Shown here: positions 1-10,876 of the stretch, in pieces
How positions within the stretch are numbered: the stretch's first letter is position 1
Layout: every line of letters begins with the position of its first letter
NCBI GenBank assembly: GCA_020747065.1
Contig: JAGMVK010000022.1
Coordinates: 186,001-250,000 of the forward strand
Direction: 5' to 3'
Origin: Cadophora sp. MPI-SDFR-AT-0126
Taxonomy: Eukaryota > Ascomycota > Leotiomycetes > Helotiales > Ploettnerulaceae
Length of the DNA stretch: 64,000 nt
Program-made: the position numbers and the translations under genes
The notes under the pieces: model-generated
The model's database searches: none
What the model saw: only the letters and a program-made list of their open reading frames with translations
Told to the model about the DNA's origin: nothing

Positions 1-3000
1 TAACAATCACTGAACTCTAACGGGCAGGAGCATGAAGGATTGCTGGGGTTGATTGTGGCACGGTCAATGGTTGGCTCGTGAAGCCGTGGGTTCACAGCCA
101 TTTCGGACCAGAATAATTCCAGAAACATGTCGGGTTTCACACAGCCAATGGGATGGGCTGATTAGCACCATCAATAAATGGATATAGAGTATCCTTGACA
201 AGGTATTGGAAGTATATGAGCGGGGCTCATGCCGGTCGACATATCATAGACCGCGGTTCTCCAGATTGACCGGCGTCTGCGATTCTCGATAGACTTTCTG
301 AAGCCCAAAATGATTAGCTACACAGGCTCGGCGAATGCTAGATCGGAGAACAAGCTCAAAGAAGCAGGTATGGAAGAGATGTTCTGAGCTTCTATTGTAT
401 GCCAAGTTGTAAGAAGGCCTCGGCGCCAGGTGAGCCTTGCTAAGGAAAGGTCGAGGCTTGATCCAGATGGCGAGATGATAGCAGCAGATAACGACAACGC
501 TGCATCAGGGAGCTGCTGTTGGTGTTAGTTCAAAGGGTCCACTGATATGGCAGCTCATCGGGCGACATTGAGCGCGGGCACCCTTATCCCCACTCCATCG
601 GTACTCAAGCTCAGTTACTTTCAGCCCTCTCGCGTCTCGACTGCCGTCACTACCGCGCAGCATGAAATTAGCCGTGAAAGTCAACAGCGGTGCAGAGCGA
701 TAGTGCAGAGAAAGGCATCGAAAGAAACATCAACTTGGTAGCTGTTATGAATATCTGGATCTATTTGTGGCCGCAAAAGTCTCTTGCGATGGGGCAGACC
801 GCATCGTTATCAAGATACACGCTTGTAACCCCGAGCTGTCGTCTCTTCGTCCTCTCCACGATCCACTTGTCGTCGTCTCGAATCGCCTGCGGGAGATGAA
901 CCAGGGTCTCAGCAGCCACTTGTCTTACATAGGAAGGTGGCTTTGCAGACAACCACAGGCTAATTATGAGCCAAGTGTCCCAAGACAACACCAAGAGAAC
1001 GATTCGGTTTATCTTGAACAATTGGCTGCTGGGCGAAGGTCATCAAGAGGTGTGCTTGTGCTGCTTGGAGAGCTTGAACGATCTTGACAGCTTTCTTGTC
1101 CATCTTCGCCTCTTGTCCTCTGTGCTTGTTTCTAGCACATCTGCTGAAAAACTGAAAGAGATTCAAGAACAGAAGCGACAGTCATTATTGTGATAATCCT
1201 GTTGATCGGAGAAGCCGTGAATGCATCTGGTGGGGTTGCCCGCCTCGCCTCTTGATAGCAGATGGAAGATCTGATCTGACCTTGGGATTTCGCCATGCGC
1301 AAACCCCGCTGTGCAGCATGCTCGCGTAGAACCTGTGGCAAGAATATCAAAAGATACCTGAGACTCGTGCTGCCCCCAACGGGGAAATTGAAGGGATTTG
1401 CAGAGAATCCGGCCATTGTCCTTCTTGGGACTTCTGATGTCTTGGTTAGACTTGGCTTGAACGCCTCCAACGCCCATTCTTCGAAATGGGCAGGAGGCTT
1501 GAAGTGGCCGTGGTGGCTGGCAGATAAGCACCACTTGGCAGTCCAGCAACAGAGTGGAACGCCTCCTGGGCACATCCTGAGATATGAAGGAGGAAGCTGC
1601 TCTGGCTTGTATCGGTCTAATTTCCAAACCGAAAGAAACAAAAAGCACGCGACAAAAGTTGTACCGAGCAAATAATTCTCAACGATTGAAAACAAAGCTT
1701 ATCGAGAGCACAGGAAAGGGCCACAATGTTGGCTGGATGGTCAGCGAATCTCTCGGCGCGCACTGCACGTCTCGGATGCTTTCCATGGGACGGGGATGAC
1801 CAAGCATGCGCCGATGGATCAAAAGCATCGAGGAGGTCTTGGGAAGTCTTGGAACAGAAGACAACCAAGAAAGAGGAACCGAGTTGACAACACCTGCCAA
1901 GATATCGTGATATTTCGACAACTTTAGCAAGGGACATTCCACATCCAAGAAGACTGAAAGGAGAGAGCGGAATACATACATATACACGGAGTACGGAGAG
2001 GCTCGGCCCTTACCGAACAAGCCGTATGAGTCAACCCACCCGCACGGAGTTCGAGGAGAATGCCCTGTTGGTACGGGGCCAAAATTATCCCGCCTTACTG
2101 TACCCAGAAGGTGGCCAGATGCAAGAAAACAAATGCTATTTCAACGCAAGGTATTTCGCGAGGCTGAAAGTATGCTTGAGTCCAGATTTCCGGGTTCATC
2201 TATTCGTCAAGATGGATGTCGGTCTCCCGGAGTTCGTTAGGCTGGTCAGGATGACCGGTCCACAGACCTTTTCGATACGAGACTCCATCTAATGAAGAGT
2301 TCAGTTTCTATGATGACGCTGAAGTTTGGTCGATGCTTATTGATTTTTCCGTGGCTGCATCTTAGCGGCCGTTGCGACTGCTTTGGCGTTGCATCAGACA
2401 AGTGCTGATATTGCTGGCACTAGCTTGGGTTGTATGCAGACGCGAGATCTCCATGAGCCGAAGCTTTTCGGTGCAGAGCAAATCAGTCGAGTTCGAATGA
2501 GCTCGAGGACGAATACGAACGAAAATCTACAGCTCTGACTTTCCGGCGCAGTGTCATTTCATCATCCTCCGAGATCGTCGACCAAATGTTGTATCAACAT
2601 TGACTTCGCTTCAAGCCGACTTCCCAGTCGGAAGTGTACATCCCAACTCTAGGTCCGAAGATTTCTCGAACGTATTTGATAATGATTCCACCAAAGTCCG
2701 TGGCGAAATTGAAACTTTGACGGTATCAAGACTGGCTTGGTAGGCTTTAGATTCATGCCGATGACGCCTCTTCCAAGATTCTCCACCATACTTAGGTTGA
2801 TAGGTCTTCAGTCCAGGTAGCTCTCGAGTATGAGATTGAGAAACATCCAGAATGTGGAAAACCGTGCCTCAAGTCCCCATCTCAACTCACGACATCATTC
2901 TCTCGGTCCTAATTCCATTGCCAGGCGACCGGACATTCAGATCCCTCACAGATTCTGACCATCAAAAAGTCACGAGTCAACCTGTTACATTGCGAGACTG

Positions 3001-3635
3001 CCCCATCGCAGATTTTGAAGGCGTCGAGGACCTGAGAAATGAAAAGTAGAAAGTTGGACCCAAATGTCTGTATGGATCCCGTAACATGTGCTCTAGAGAT
3101 GATGGAAATTTCCAGGCATGGAATTGATTTGTCTGAATACCTGATCAAGAGGGAGAGACACAATATTCAGCAGGAGAGAGCACCGACACAGTCAGATGTC
3201 CGAACCGAATCTAGGACATTGAATCTCAAAAGACTTTAAGAACTTGCTCAAGTACCCGGCAATGGGGCAGATGGCAGCAATAGGAAATCAATTTTGATTG
3301 TCGAAATCCATCTTACGACATATGCAGAAATATAGGATGGGGCAAGCAGTTCACTCAGGGCAATCACATAGGAGGAGAAGAGATTCTTTTGACGTCTTTC
3401 TGTCATTCATTCATTCGTTACCCTGATCTATCTATACAACGGAGTCCGGAATGCAGCACGGCTCCACGCAATGCAATGCCAATAATGATGGTATCCGGAA
3501 CGCAGCATGGATACAAGTAATGCTCAAAAATGTTGCGACCAGAACGCAACAAGGTACGCCACATCATGCTTTGAAAACCCAAACGCCTTAGTACCCAAGT
3601 CCCCAACGCCCAATGCTTTTCAAGAAAAAAACCTT
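1..3635. other. Gene-poor left end, no supported gene
   Basis: All open frames here are short, overlap each other on both strands and show no family signature or convincing exon chain. The most gene-like is an ATG-initiated frame at 2026-2292 (listed separately). The composition is ordinary, with no AT-rich decay, no terminal repeats and no transposase fragment. The stretch could hold a non-coding transcript or a fast-evolving, intron-rich gene that cannot be recognised by eye. The 3' flank of the spindle-pole gene probably occupies the last few hundred bases. Confidence 0.5.
2026..2292 (+). CDS. Small hypothetical ORF (88 aa), doubtful
   Basis: An ATG-initiated 88-residue frame begins MSQPTRTEFEEN and ends in SIRDSI followed by TAA. 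It is moderately acidic at the start and contains hydrophobic stretches, but it has no signal peptide, no full membrane segment and no motif that I recognise. No splice donor is needed to complete it. It stands alone in a region without other genes. It could be a small orphan gene or a chance frame, and transcript evidence would decide. Confidence 0.15.
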   Translation: MSQPTRTEFEENALLVRGQNYPALLYPEGGQMQENKCYFNARYFARLKVCLSPDFRVHLFVKMDVGLPEFVRLVRMTGPQTFSIRDSI

Positions 3636-5576
3636 TCAATCGTCCAGCCCCTCCAAAACATCATACAATTGGTAAATGAGGTTGGACTTCTCTTCAATCA
3701 CCCTTCCCAAATTGTCCAAATCAAGCTTCGTACTTTCTCTCTTGCGTTTTCCAATAGCCGGATCGTGTGCTTCGTAGATCCGGGACGCCTTCGACCATTT
3801 CCCCTTCAAATGCAATAAGTCTGCCTCACAACTTTCGATGATCTCCATGAGAGCATCCTTGGGAGGCATAGCTGGCCTCACCGTGGCATCCGCATCCAAC
3901 CCGACCCTCTGAGACACCTTTCTAGGATCATGTGCTACATTCTCCTTCAATCCATCCACGATCTTCTCCAAATTCGTGACTTTCTCCGTATAGAAAGTAT
4001 CTCTCTGACTGACCTCACTACGAAGGCTTGTGATGGTGTGCTGAGCCTCTGACTTAGCTGAGTGCAATAGCTCATTTTCTCGAACCAACTGATCATTGTC
4101 CTCCTGGATCTCCTTGATGAAACGCTGGGCCTGTGTGTTGATTTTTTCATGTTCTGCGACCTTCTGTTGCAAACCAGCGATGATACGCTCCCCTTGTGAT
4201 CTGATTCCCTTAACAAGATCAAAGTCTGCGACCTTGTGCTGTAGCTCCTTAATCGTGATCTGTATCTCTGTATTGCGAGTCTCGAGGTCCTTCTTCTCAG
4301 ACGCCAATTGAGCGTAGCGAGCCTCGACTTCTCTCTTCTCGGAGGTCAATTGAGCGGTGCGAGTCTCGCTTTCCCTCTTCGCGGTGGCCAATTGATCGTT
4401 GTCTCTCTGGAGATCTGCAATCGTTTGTTGGGTCGACTGATTGATCTTCTCTAGATCTGCCACTTTCTCCTTGAGAAGATCGAGCATTTGATAGATGTTC
4501 TCCTCCTGACGCTCACCCTCGAAGTGATTGACTGGGCGTTGACGGCTGCGGCGGGTAGTGACTTTGCCATTCTGGATTATTGGTTTTGTTATAGTTGTGG
4601 TGGGAACTTCCTCGGTGTGCATCGACGGTATGACGAAAGACTGACCTGTACGGGCAGCGAGGGGGTTGGTCTGCGATGTCGATGGGACATTTGATGCAAA
4701 CACCTTGGCTGCAAGCGGTTGGGAAGTGTTCGGCTTGGTTACGGATGGTCCCTCGCCAAATGAAGATTCGGTAAACTCATCATCGACTTGAGCCTGGTAT
4801 TTCAGGGGACTTGGCTTTGGCAGAGTCGAGAATGTATCGTTATCAATGGAGTCGTATGGATCACGGTATGGGTTTTTAGGCGCGATATTCTCCTTGTCTT
4901 CCTTGCGGCTGATAATCTCCGTGGGCTTCGAAGGGCCGGCCTCCTTATTCTCCTTGCCATTGACAGTCTCCGAGGTGGGTTTTGAAGCGGCGGTCTCTTT
5001 GTTCTCCTTGCGTCCGAGAGCTTCCAAGATCGGTGATTGAGGTCGAGGCTTTCGGGGCGAGCCTCTGAGACGCGTGCCGTTATTTATTGAAGCCAAGGGG
5101 GAGTCATTCAAAGACTGCTTTGTGGTGTGATGTGGTCGCGGTTGCTCAATAGAAAGACTCATCTCTGTATCTCCTTGAGTGAAATCAGGGAAAGCCCGAC
5201 CAATTGCTGACGTGTTGATCTTGAAATCCTCTGTCTTTCTTGGTGCCCATCGACCATACTTTCTGGCGGTATCGCGAATCTGAGGGAGCTTCTGTGAGAC
5301 GTCGAAGTCCATGCGCTGAGTAGACATCAGAGCCTCGTCTCTTTCAGGATCGAAGTCAGTACTTCTGGTGGAATCGCCGCTGACGGTGCCATGTCTAGAG
5401 CCGATAGAGGAAGTGCTGACCGTGCCGTGCTTGGAACCAGTAGATGATGCGAAAGACCGATCATTATTGCGCTTGGAGGCTATGGAGGATGTCATGGAGA
5501 GATCATTGAGCTTAATGTTGCGCGACATCTCTGCGATGAGGCGCGAGCGACGCTGACGGGCGTCGGAGGTCGACAT
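3636..5576 (-). CDS. ppc89: Spindle pole body protein, Ppc89/Cep57-like
   Basis: The single-exon product is 646 aa. The frame is open further upstream but the first ATG is at 5576 (MSTSDARQRR), so that start is chosen. The N-terminal ~140 residues are Ser-rich and basic and include the stretch YGRWAPRKTEDFKINTSAIG followed by RAFPDF, which I associate with fungal Ppc89 orthologues. The middle carries predicted coiled coil from about residue 380 to 530, rich in E/K/Q heptads such as LEKINQ and ITIKEL. The last ~70 residues (ALMEIIESCEADLLHLK, HDPAIGKRKR, LIYQLYDVLEGLDD) match the Cep57 microtubule-binding-domain pattern. Family role: Ppc89 is a core spindle-pole scaffold that anchors the septation network in fission yeast. 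The gene is divergent from URI at 6545. Assignment rests on the C-terminal motif; a generic coiled-coil protein is the alternative. Confidence 0.72.
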   Translation of the reverse strand: MSTSDARQRRSRLIAEMSRNIKLNDLSMTSSIASKRNNDRSFASSTGSKHGTVSTSSIGSRHGTVSGDSTRSTDFDPERDEALMSTQRMDFDVSQKLPQIRDTARKYGRWAPRKTEDFKINTSAIGRAFPDFTQGDTEMSLSIEQPRPHHTTKQSLNDSPLASINNGTRLRGSPRKPRPQSPILEALGRKENKETAASKPTSETVNGKENKEAGPSKPTEIISRKEDKENIAPKNPYRDPYDSIDNDTFSTLPKPSPLKYQAQVDDEFTESSFGEGPSVTKPNTSQPLAAKVFASNVPSTSQTNPLAARTGQSFVIPSMHTEEVPTTTITKPIIQNGKVTTRRSRQRPVNHFEGERQEENIYQMLDLLKEKVADLEKINQSTQQTIADLQRDNDQLATAKRESETRTAQLTSEKREVEARYAQLASEKKDLETRNTEIQITIKELQHKVADFDLVKGIRSQGERIIAGLQQKVAEHEKINTQAQRFIKEIQEDNDQLVRENELLHSAKSEAQHTITSLRSEVSQRDTFYTEKVTNLEKIVDGLKENVAHDPRKVSQRVGLDADATVRPAMPPKDALMEIIESCEADLLHLKGKWSKASRIYEAHDPAIGKRKRESTKLDLDNLGRVIEEKSNLIYQLYDVLEGLDD

Positions 5577-6544
5577 TGCGACGCGTCGGATGATCAGGTG
5601 GGTTGAAGTGAGTTGGATGGAATTGAATTGATTGGCAGTGAAGTGGAATTCGAGAGCCAGATGCTTTAGAAGCAATTTAATTTGTGAATTTGGATGTTGT
5701 GAAAAGTTCGTGTGACTTTAGAAAAGAGACGCGTTCTGTATGTGTAAACAAAGCACGGGTGCGGGCGAGGGCCCCGAGATTATGTAGTTTTGGGGGCCGC
5801 GCTAAAATATATTCAATCGCCCACTAAATCTCTCCGCTAAGCTGAATATGGAGGTACCTCCGGTATTCAGTGAAGCTGAACGGACGCCACAAAGATTCCA
5901 AGCCGTGTTCATGACTTTAAGTCTGGGGTAATGTTTTGTTTTTCAGTAAACTGACCCAGAACCCTGTCCCAGCAGCAACCCCTCATTTTGCGGCTGAAAA
6001 ATGAGGCTCAAGTTGAAATCACTGACAGCCAATGCAGAGCGAAACCGAAAATATTCTGCATCGACCAATCAGAAACCACTCGTCTTGTATTGCCGCATCC
6101 CAGGTCCATCGTGTTACAAATATTTCATCGAGTTGTTTCATGATCACATTTAAGCTCGAACTGAAAGGCTCGAGAGCTGAAGCTATCGGAATCCTTGAGA
6201 TTTGAATGTGAATTGGGTGTACATTTTTTTGCAGATCGTTCCGCGCTAAGCCAAGCGAGACATACAAGTCGATTGATATTCCGCGCAGTTCTGGCAACTC
6301 ACCAAGCCTTGCCTTTTCATACTTTGATCAGATTATGAATTGTTTCGTCTCAAGTCGCCGTTTATCATCCCGGTTCGACTTTTCTATTCCAGCATTGAAG
6401 ACATCGAGGATCACAAATTGAATTCTTGCCTCTCTCTGATTGGCTCAGCATTACAGCAACTTTTGTGACCAATCAGAGCCACCCTGCTCTTGGGTTGATC
6501 ATCAATCAGAAAAGGCAAAGTCGCCCTCAGCACCCACCGCGAGC
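5577..6544. promoter_or_regulatory. Shared divergent promoter with CCAAT elements
   Basis: This 968-bp spacer separates the start codons of the spindle-pole gene (-) and URI (+). It contains CCAATCAGA at 6065-6073, CCAATCAGA again at 6469-6477, and the inverted form TCTGATTGG at 6435-6443. The last two form a 10-bp perfect inverted repeat (6434-6443 and 6469-6478), about 70-110 bp upstream of the URI ATG. CCAAT is the core bound by the fungal HAP/CBC complex, so these are plausible activator sites, but binding is an inference. Confidence 0.5.
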
Positions 6545-8323
6545 ATGGCAAAAGCTGTGAAAGATAGCTTCTTGGATCTCGAGAGGCATCGTCAGTTACT
6601 CGAAGAGAATATAGAAAAGCTGCGAAAGTCTCTGCTCCACTGGCAGGTTTGGGAGGCTGAATATGAGGGACTCAAAGAAGAGATTTTAGCTGCGAAGAGC
6701 ATCCCATCTCGAGAGGAACTCCTGGCTATTGGTCGCAATTACGAAGGAGAACTTGTCACACAAAAGGAACTTGAGGACATCTTGGGCACAAATGAACCCC
6801 GGTCTGCTGGGCAGGTGGTGAATTTGTTGGATCGCCGAATAGATTACGTCGAGCAGAATGTCCGAACAATTCAGAAGCAAATTGAGACGGCAGAAGGGAA
6901 ACTGGCGGCTGCCAGTATCATTAGCACACCCGAAGTGCGAAATGAAGAGGGCCTGCCTCTGACGGAGATCATGGAGGAGCTTGACGAAGAGGGCAATGTC
7001 ATATCAAGCCAGCTGTCTACGCCGGGCAGTATGAAGCCACAGCTTCTGGAAGCATTGAAAAAGGCAGGCGTAAAGGACCTGCCTGCAGATACAGGATCTG
7101 AAGCCATTTCTGACAAGACAGAGCCAGCAGCGTCTCGGGCAGATACCACCGAACATTCGCATAAGTCTCACAAGCCAGTGAAGAAGGGTGTCAAGTTCGC
7201 TGAAGATACGAAGCCTGGCCCTGAATCAGAGAAGTCGAAAACAGCGAAGCGCCTCGAAGATATCATGAAGATTGCAAAGCAGCAAGAAACCCCGCCTTCC
7301 GAGCCTCCCATCATACCTACCAACGAGACTGCGGAGGATGCCGCTCTTCGGCGAGAAATGCTACAATATGGAATGTCTGAGATAGGAGCTGTAGTGGCAG
7401 AGCTGGATCTAGAAGAGGGAAGTGATTGGACCGATGATGATTACGATGAGACGAGCAGTTTCGACGATGAAGACGCCTTTGGCAGGTCGACCGGAAGGCT
7501 TGTTGACGAAGAACTCAGGCAGCAAATGGTAGAATTGGAAGAGCGGCTCGGCGTTAGAGCAATGCACAATGTTGGTAAAGAGGTTGGAGAATACGACATT
7601 GTTCACGAAGGCATCGGTCGCATCACAATCAATGGCAACGAAACCGGGGCTTCTCCAGCCGAGTCGACAGACAAAAATATTGCCTCAGACACCGACAACC
7701 AGTCATCTACAACATCTGCCAAAAAGTCCGTGAGGTTCTCTGAAAACTTGGATATATCACCGCCTCCGTCATCTTCAGTCTCTTCTCCGCCTATCAACAA
7801 GCAAAGAATAGCAGCGCCAATTAGTGATATCGTTGAACGCATGGCTCCAGCCGAACCAGCTGCTCCTGCACCGCAGAAAAAGGCATCTCGATTCAAATCC
7901 GCTAGATCTGCTGCGCCCTCCATTCTCAACGGTCCTCTTGCATCTGGTTCGCCGTCCACAACATTGCCTTTGCATCCTGCCAAGCCAATTACTCCAAAGC
8001 CATTCTCGACATCCATCCAATTCAGCCCGGTGGAAGATGCAGGCAGAACAGTACCGACTGGTCCGGAAGGCAAAGTCCTCGCATCTACCATTGTTGAACG
8101 TGAGACAATTACGAACACCTTTCCTGCGGAGCCGGATGAATTCGATCCGCATCTGCTGCATCAAGAAGTTGCTACAGAATATCACAAAATACGCAACAGG
8201 ATGATCCAGAGGCAGGGCGGGTTCATGAAGGAAGATGAGAGCGAGATAGTACCCTTCACTGAGGAAGAGGGCGGGCCGAAGAAAGTCAGTAGGTTTAAGG
8301 CTGCCAGATTGGCCAAGTCGTAG
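6545..8323 (+). CDS. bud27: URI/Bud27 unconventional prefoldin
   Basis: The product is 592 aa from one exon. The frame opens upstream at a TTG, but the first ATG is at 6545 (MAKAVKDSFLDLERH). Residues ~1-120 are a prefoldin-alpha-like pair of helices with an intervening beta hairpin region (KSIPSREELLAIGRNYEGEL, then QVVNLLDRRIDYVEQNV). The centre is acidic and disordered, with clusters such as DLEEGSDWTDDDYDE. Two short KGVKFAED / KSVRFSEN-like motifs occur (about residues 214 and 396). The C-terminus (residues ~540-592, EFDPHLLHQEVATEYHKIRN to KKVSRFKAARL) is the DUF3835 signature of fungal Bud27/URI. Family role: cytoplasmic assembly of RNA polymerases through the Rpb5 subunit and TOR-linked translation control. 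The motif R-F-K-[SA]-A-R occurs twice (about 490 and 585). Regulation probably through the CCAAT-containing upstream region. Confidence 0.82.
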   Translation: MAKAVKDSFLDLERHRQLLEENIEKLRKSLLHWQVWEAEYEGLKEEILAAKSIPSREELLAIGRNYEGELVTQKELEDILGTNEPRSAGQVVNLLDRRIDYVEQNVRTIQKQIETAEGKLAAASIISTPEVRNEEGLPLTEIMEELDEEGNVISSQLSTPGSMKPQLLEALKKAGVKDLPADTGSEAISDKTEPAASRADTTEHSHKSHKPVKKGVKFAEDTKPGPESEKSKTAKRLEDIMKIAKQQETPPSEPPIIPTNETAEDAALRREMLQYGMSEIGAVVAELDLEEGSDWTDDDYDETSSFDDEDAFGRSTGRLVDEELRQQMVELEERLGVRAMHNVGKEVGEYDIVHEGIGRITINGNETGASPAESTDKNIASDTDNQSSTTSAKKSVRFSENLDISPPPSSSVSSPPINKQRIAAPISDIVERMAPAEPAAPAPQKKASRFKSARSAAPSILNGPLASGSPSTTLPLHPAKPITPKPFSTSIQFSPVEDAGRTVPTGPEGKVLASTIVERETITNTFPAEPDEFDPHLLHQEVATEYHKIRNRMIQRQGGFMKEDESEIVPFTEEEGGPKKVSRFKAARLAKS

Positions 8324-9699
8324 GACATTAATGTTACCTGCGTACTTCACGGGACCCGACTATTCCTATCAAGAGTGATGTGCAATTTTCCTCCCGTGTG
8401 CGTTCAACGATCTGTCTAGATCACTTGTGTCTTTGCAGCCTGCTTGCATGCAAGTCGAGTCCACTCCCTCTCCGTCTACTTCGTATTGGTTACCTGTCTC
8501 TTCTTCTTTCTCTGCGACAGACTGTACCCTTTTACCTACCTCTTGGTATTAATATTGTTCTTTGCTCAATGCTATCGGAACGCTCATTTTCAAGTACAAT
8601 CGATGGGGAGCAGTAGCCCAATTGCTCCCACATCTTTTACTGCGTTCCAAGATCGAAACAATTAGGGCTCTCTGACGTCGTGATCTTTTCACTCAATGAT
8701 CTCGGGGATTCGTTTCACCCTTCACATTTCTTGATGCAGCACGTCTGCCGCGACTCGTTTGCTGTCCTATATGCCGCTACAATCCCGATGCTCATCATGC
8801 CGTTGATTATTATACTCTCACTTCCCGTCTCTCAATTCTGGTTGACAGTGTACTTGCTTTAACATTCATCGAAAAAGTGTGACTTCCTTCGTGTGTTCTC
8901 AAGAGATCGTCAACTCTTGTGTGTGCTCTTCCTCGGCAGTATGACAGATCTCATTCAATGAGGGTCTTCTTCTTATGAGATTTACTGTCAAATGGAGAGA
9001 GCACTAGCTGTGCATTCCTAGACTGTTGTACCTTCATTCATCTCCCGCTTGAGATCATACGCCCCTGCCGATCATCTTTCGAGATTGACTCGGGTTTTTA
9101 AAATGCTTGGGAGCGATTGGTGCAGAGCATGGGTCAATTTCAAAATCCAACCGCGGCGCGTATGCTCTCCCCTCTGGAATAGTCCTGCTGGCTTCTTACC
9201 AGCTGACATCTTCGAGCGTTGCGATTTCTTGTCGGAATCCATCGAAACGATGATCCGCGTGTCCAGGTTACTAGTTTGAAGCATTGAAACGGGAAGAAAC
9301 CAAGAATGGCAAGTGTCATCGTCTGCTTATCCAAACAAGAGTACTTTACTACTACCTAATGAGGAAATAGATGTATGAGCTTCAGTTTGATATCATAAGG
9401 CAAATGCCAAATCCTATGTAGGCACTCAATGCACCTGAAGAATGAATGTCTTCCCTCGCCCTGACGCGTTTCCCCTCTGCTTCCAGATTTCCCCTCGAAA
9501 AGCACAATATATGTCGACGCTTCACAGCAGAAGCGTATTTGAACGTAACGAGAGTGTTTTTCCATCATAAAGAGAGCCTGATACCACAGCAGTACAGACA
9601 AAAGAAACTGGCAACCAAGCTCAACTCAACACAACTTAGAATAAATAACGTCCATCTGCACCACACACTCTCCAGCAAAAGGAGTTGGCTCGCTCTCCT
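8324..9699. other. Convergent intergenic region, no gene seen
   Basis: This stretch lies between the URI stop and the stop of the secreted Ser/Thr-rich gene on the other strand. It contains only short, mutually overlapping frames. It should hold the 3' ends and polyadenylation signals of both genes. Pyrimidine-rich blocks near 8480-8530 are the only compositional feature. Confidence 0.5.
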
Positions 9700-10876
9700 C
9701 TACAGCACCCAGAATCTGCTCCTCTTCAACTTCGACGGACTTGGAATGGCTGTGGGTTCAGTGCCCAGACCAGTAGCAGTACCAACTACATGTCTCCCAG
9801 AAGGCAGGCTATACATCGTGCCACCAGCAATGAAAGTCAACTCCTGAGAAAAGGTGAATCCAGTGGGCAGTGCTCCCGCGACATCGTACTTTTTACCACA
9901 CAAATCTGTGACTGGCATTGGAGCTGCAGAGGCTGTGGGGACTTGAGTAGGGGGGCTTGGAGTTGGAGTTGGGATCTGACTGGATGATGAGGTTGGAGGC
10001 GTTTTCGTGGATTGTGCTGTGGATGAACGTGATGGAGTAGTTTCGGATACGGACGTGCTCGAGGATGGAATCTGCGTGGTCGCGACAGATGTGGATGAAG
10101 ATGTTGGTACTGGTTCTGGGGTTGGGGAGGCCTCTGCAGTACTTGAGGATGAGGTGGGCTCCTTTGAACTGCTTGGAGCAGAAGAGGAAGCCTGAGTTGC
10201 AATATATCAGCACTTTCTACTGCGCGATGATACCTGTATCTGCGAGTTGATGGAAGCGGAGGTCAATGACTTACGCTAGCGATTTCAGTTTTTACCGTAG
10301 TCGCATCTGTGATTTCCGTTACGGTATTGACGGGAATGAGTTTTGTCGTCGAGGTCGTGAACGTCACCGTGCTGGTTTGACAGCCTGCGACGCCTGCTCC
10401 CCCTGGCCGACAACTCGTTGTAGTGGAAGTGCCAGTTACAGCGGCAATTGTAGTGGTCATGGTGATCATGTTGGTGCTTGTGATGGTTGTCTTGCAGTCT
10501 ACGTTATCATTGACCGCACAACCTTCGATGATCTTGGTGATGGTTGTGGCTTCGGCGTAGACGCCACCGGCGGTCCGGCTGGTCTCCTCAAGTGCTGTTG
10601 TGGGAAGAGGTGGTATCTCTGTTGGAGGTGTCGCTATTGAAGGTTAGCCATATGTAATTTGACGAACCCGGTCGGGATCGGATTACCTGTCGAAGTTGTC
10701 AGCTGGCCATCTGGTAATGTGATAGTATAGACATTTTTCAATGTGATCGTATGCCCAATCACGGGAGGGGTTTCATAGGAAATGCTGTAGCCTGTTGATG
10801 TACTCAGAGTCGTGAGCTGGGCGTAGATGTGATTGAAGAGCACCAGAAGGGTCGATACAAAGTAGATGAGCTTCAT
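9700..10876 (-). CDS. Secreted Ser/Thr-rich (mucin-like) protein
   Basis: Three exons (10876-10687, 10633-10275, 10191-9700) join in phase to give 346 aa. Introns have GTAATC/AG with a CTAAC branch and GTAAGT/CAG ends. The N-terminus MKLIYFVSTLLVLFNHIYAQ is a clear signal peptide with probable cleavage after IYA. Residues ~20-60 contain ITLKNVYTITLPDGQ-like beta stretches; residues ~65-185 are Thr/Ile/Val-rich (TTTIAAVTGTSTTTS) with paired cysteines; residues ~185-275 are almost entirely Ser/Thr/Pro and would be heavily O-glycosylated. A conserved-looking C-terminal block follows (DLCGKKYDVAGALPTGFTF, then GTMYSLPSGRHVVGT). The protein ends in a basic KLKRSRFW tail without a hydrophobic GPI-signal, so it is probably cell-wall associated or fully secreted. 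No enzymatic domain is recognised; the function is unknown. Confidence 0.7.

Noticed and set aside
6440..6544. A longer URI start adding 35 residues
   Set aside because: The upstream start codon is TTG and the CCAAT inverted repeat lies across it; the first ATG is at 6545.
7603..8118. A 171-residue minus-strand frame inside the URI gene
   Set aside because: Antisense shadow of the URI coding region, which is supported by the DUF3835 signature.
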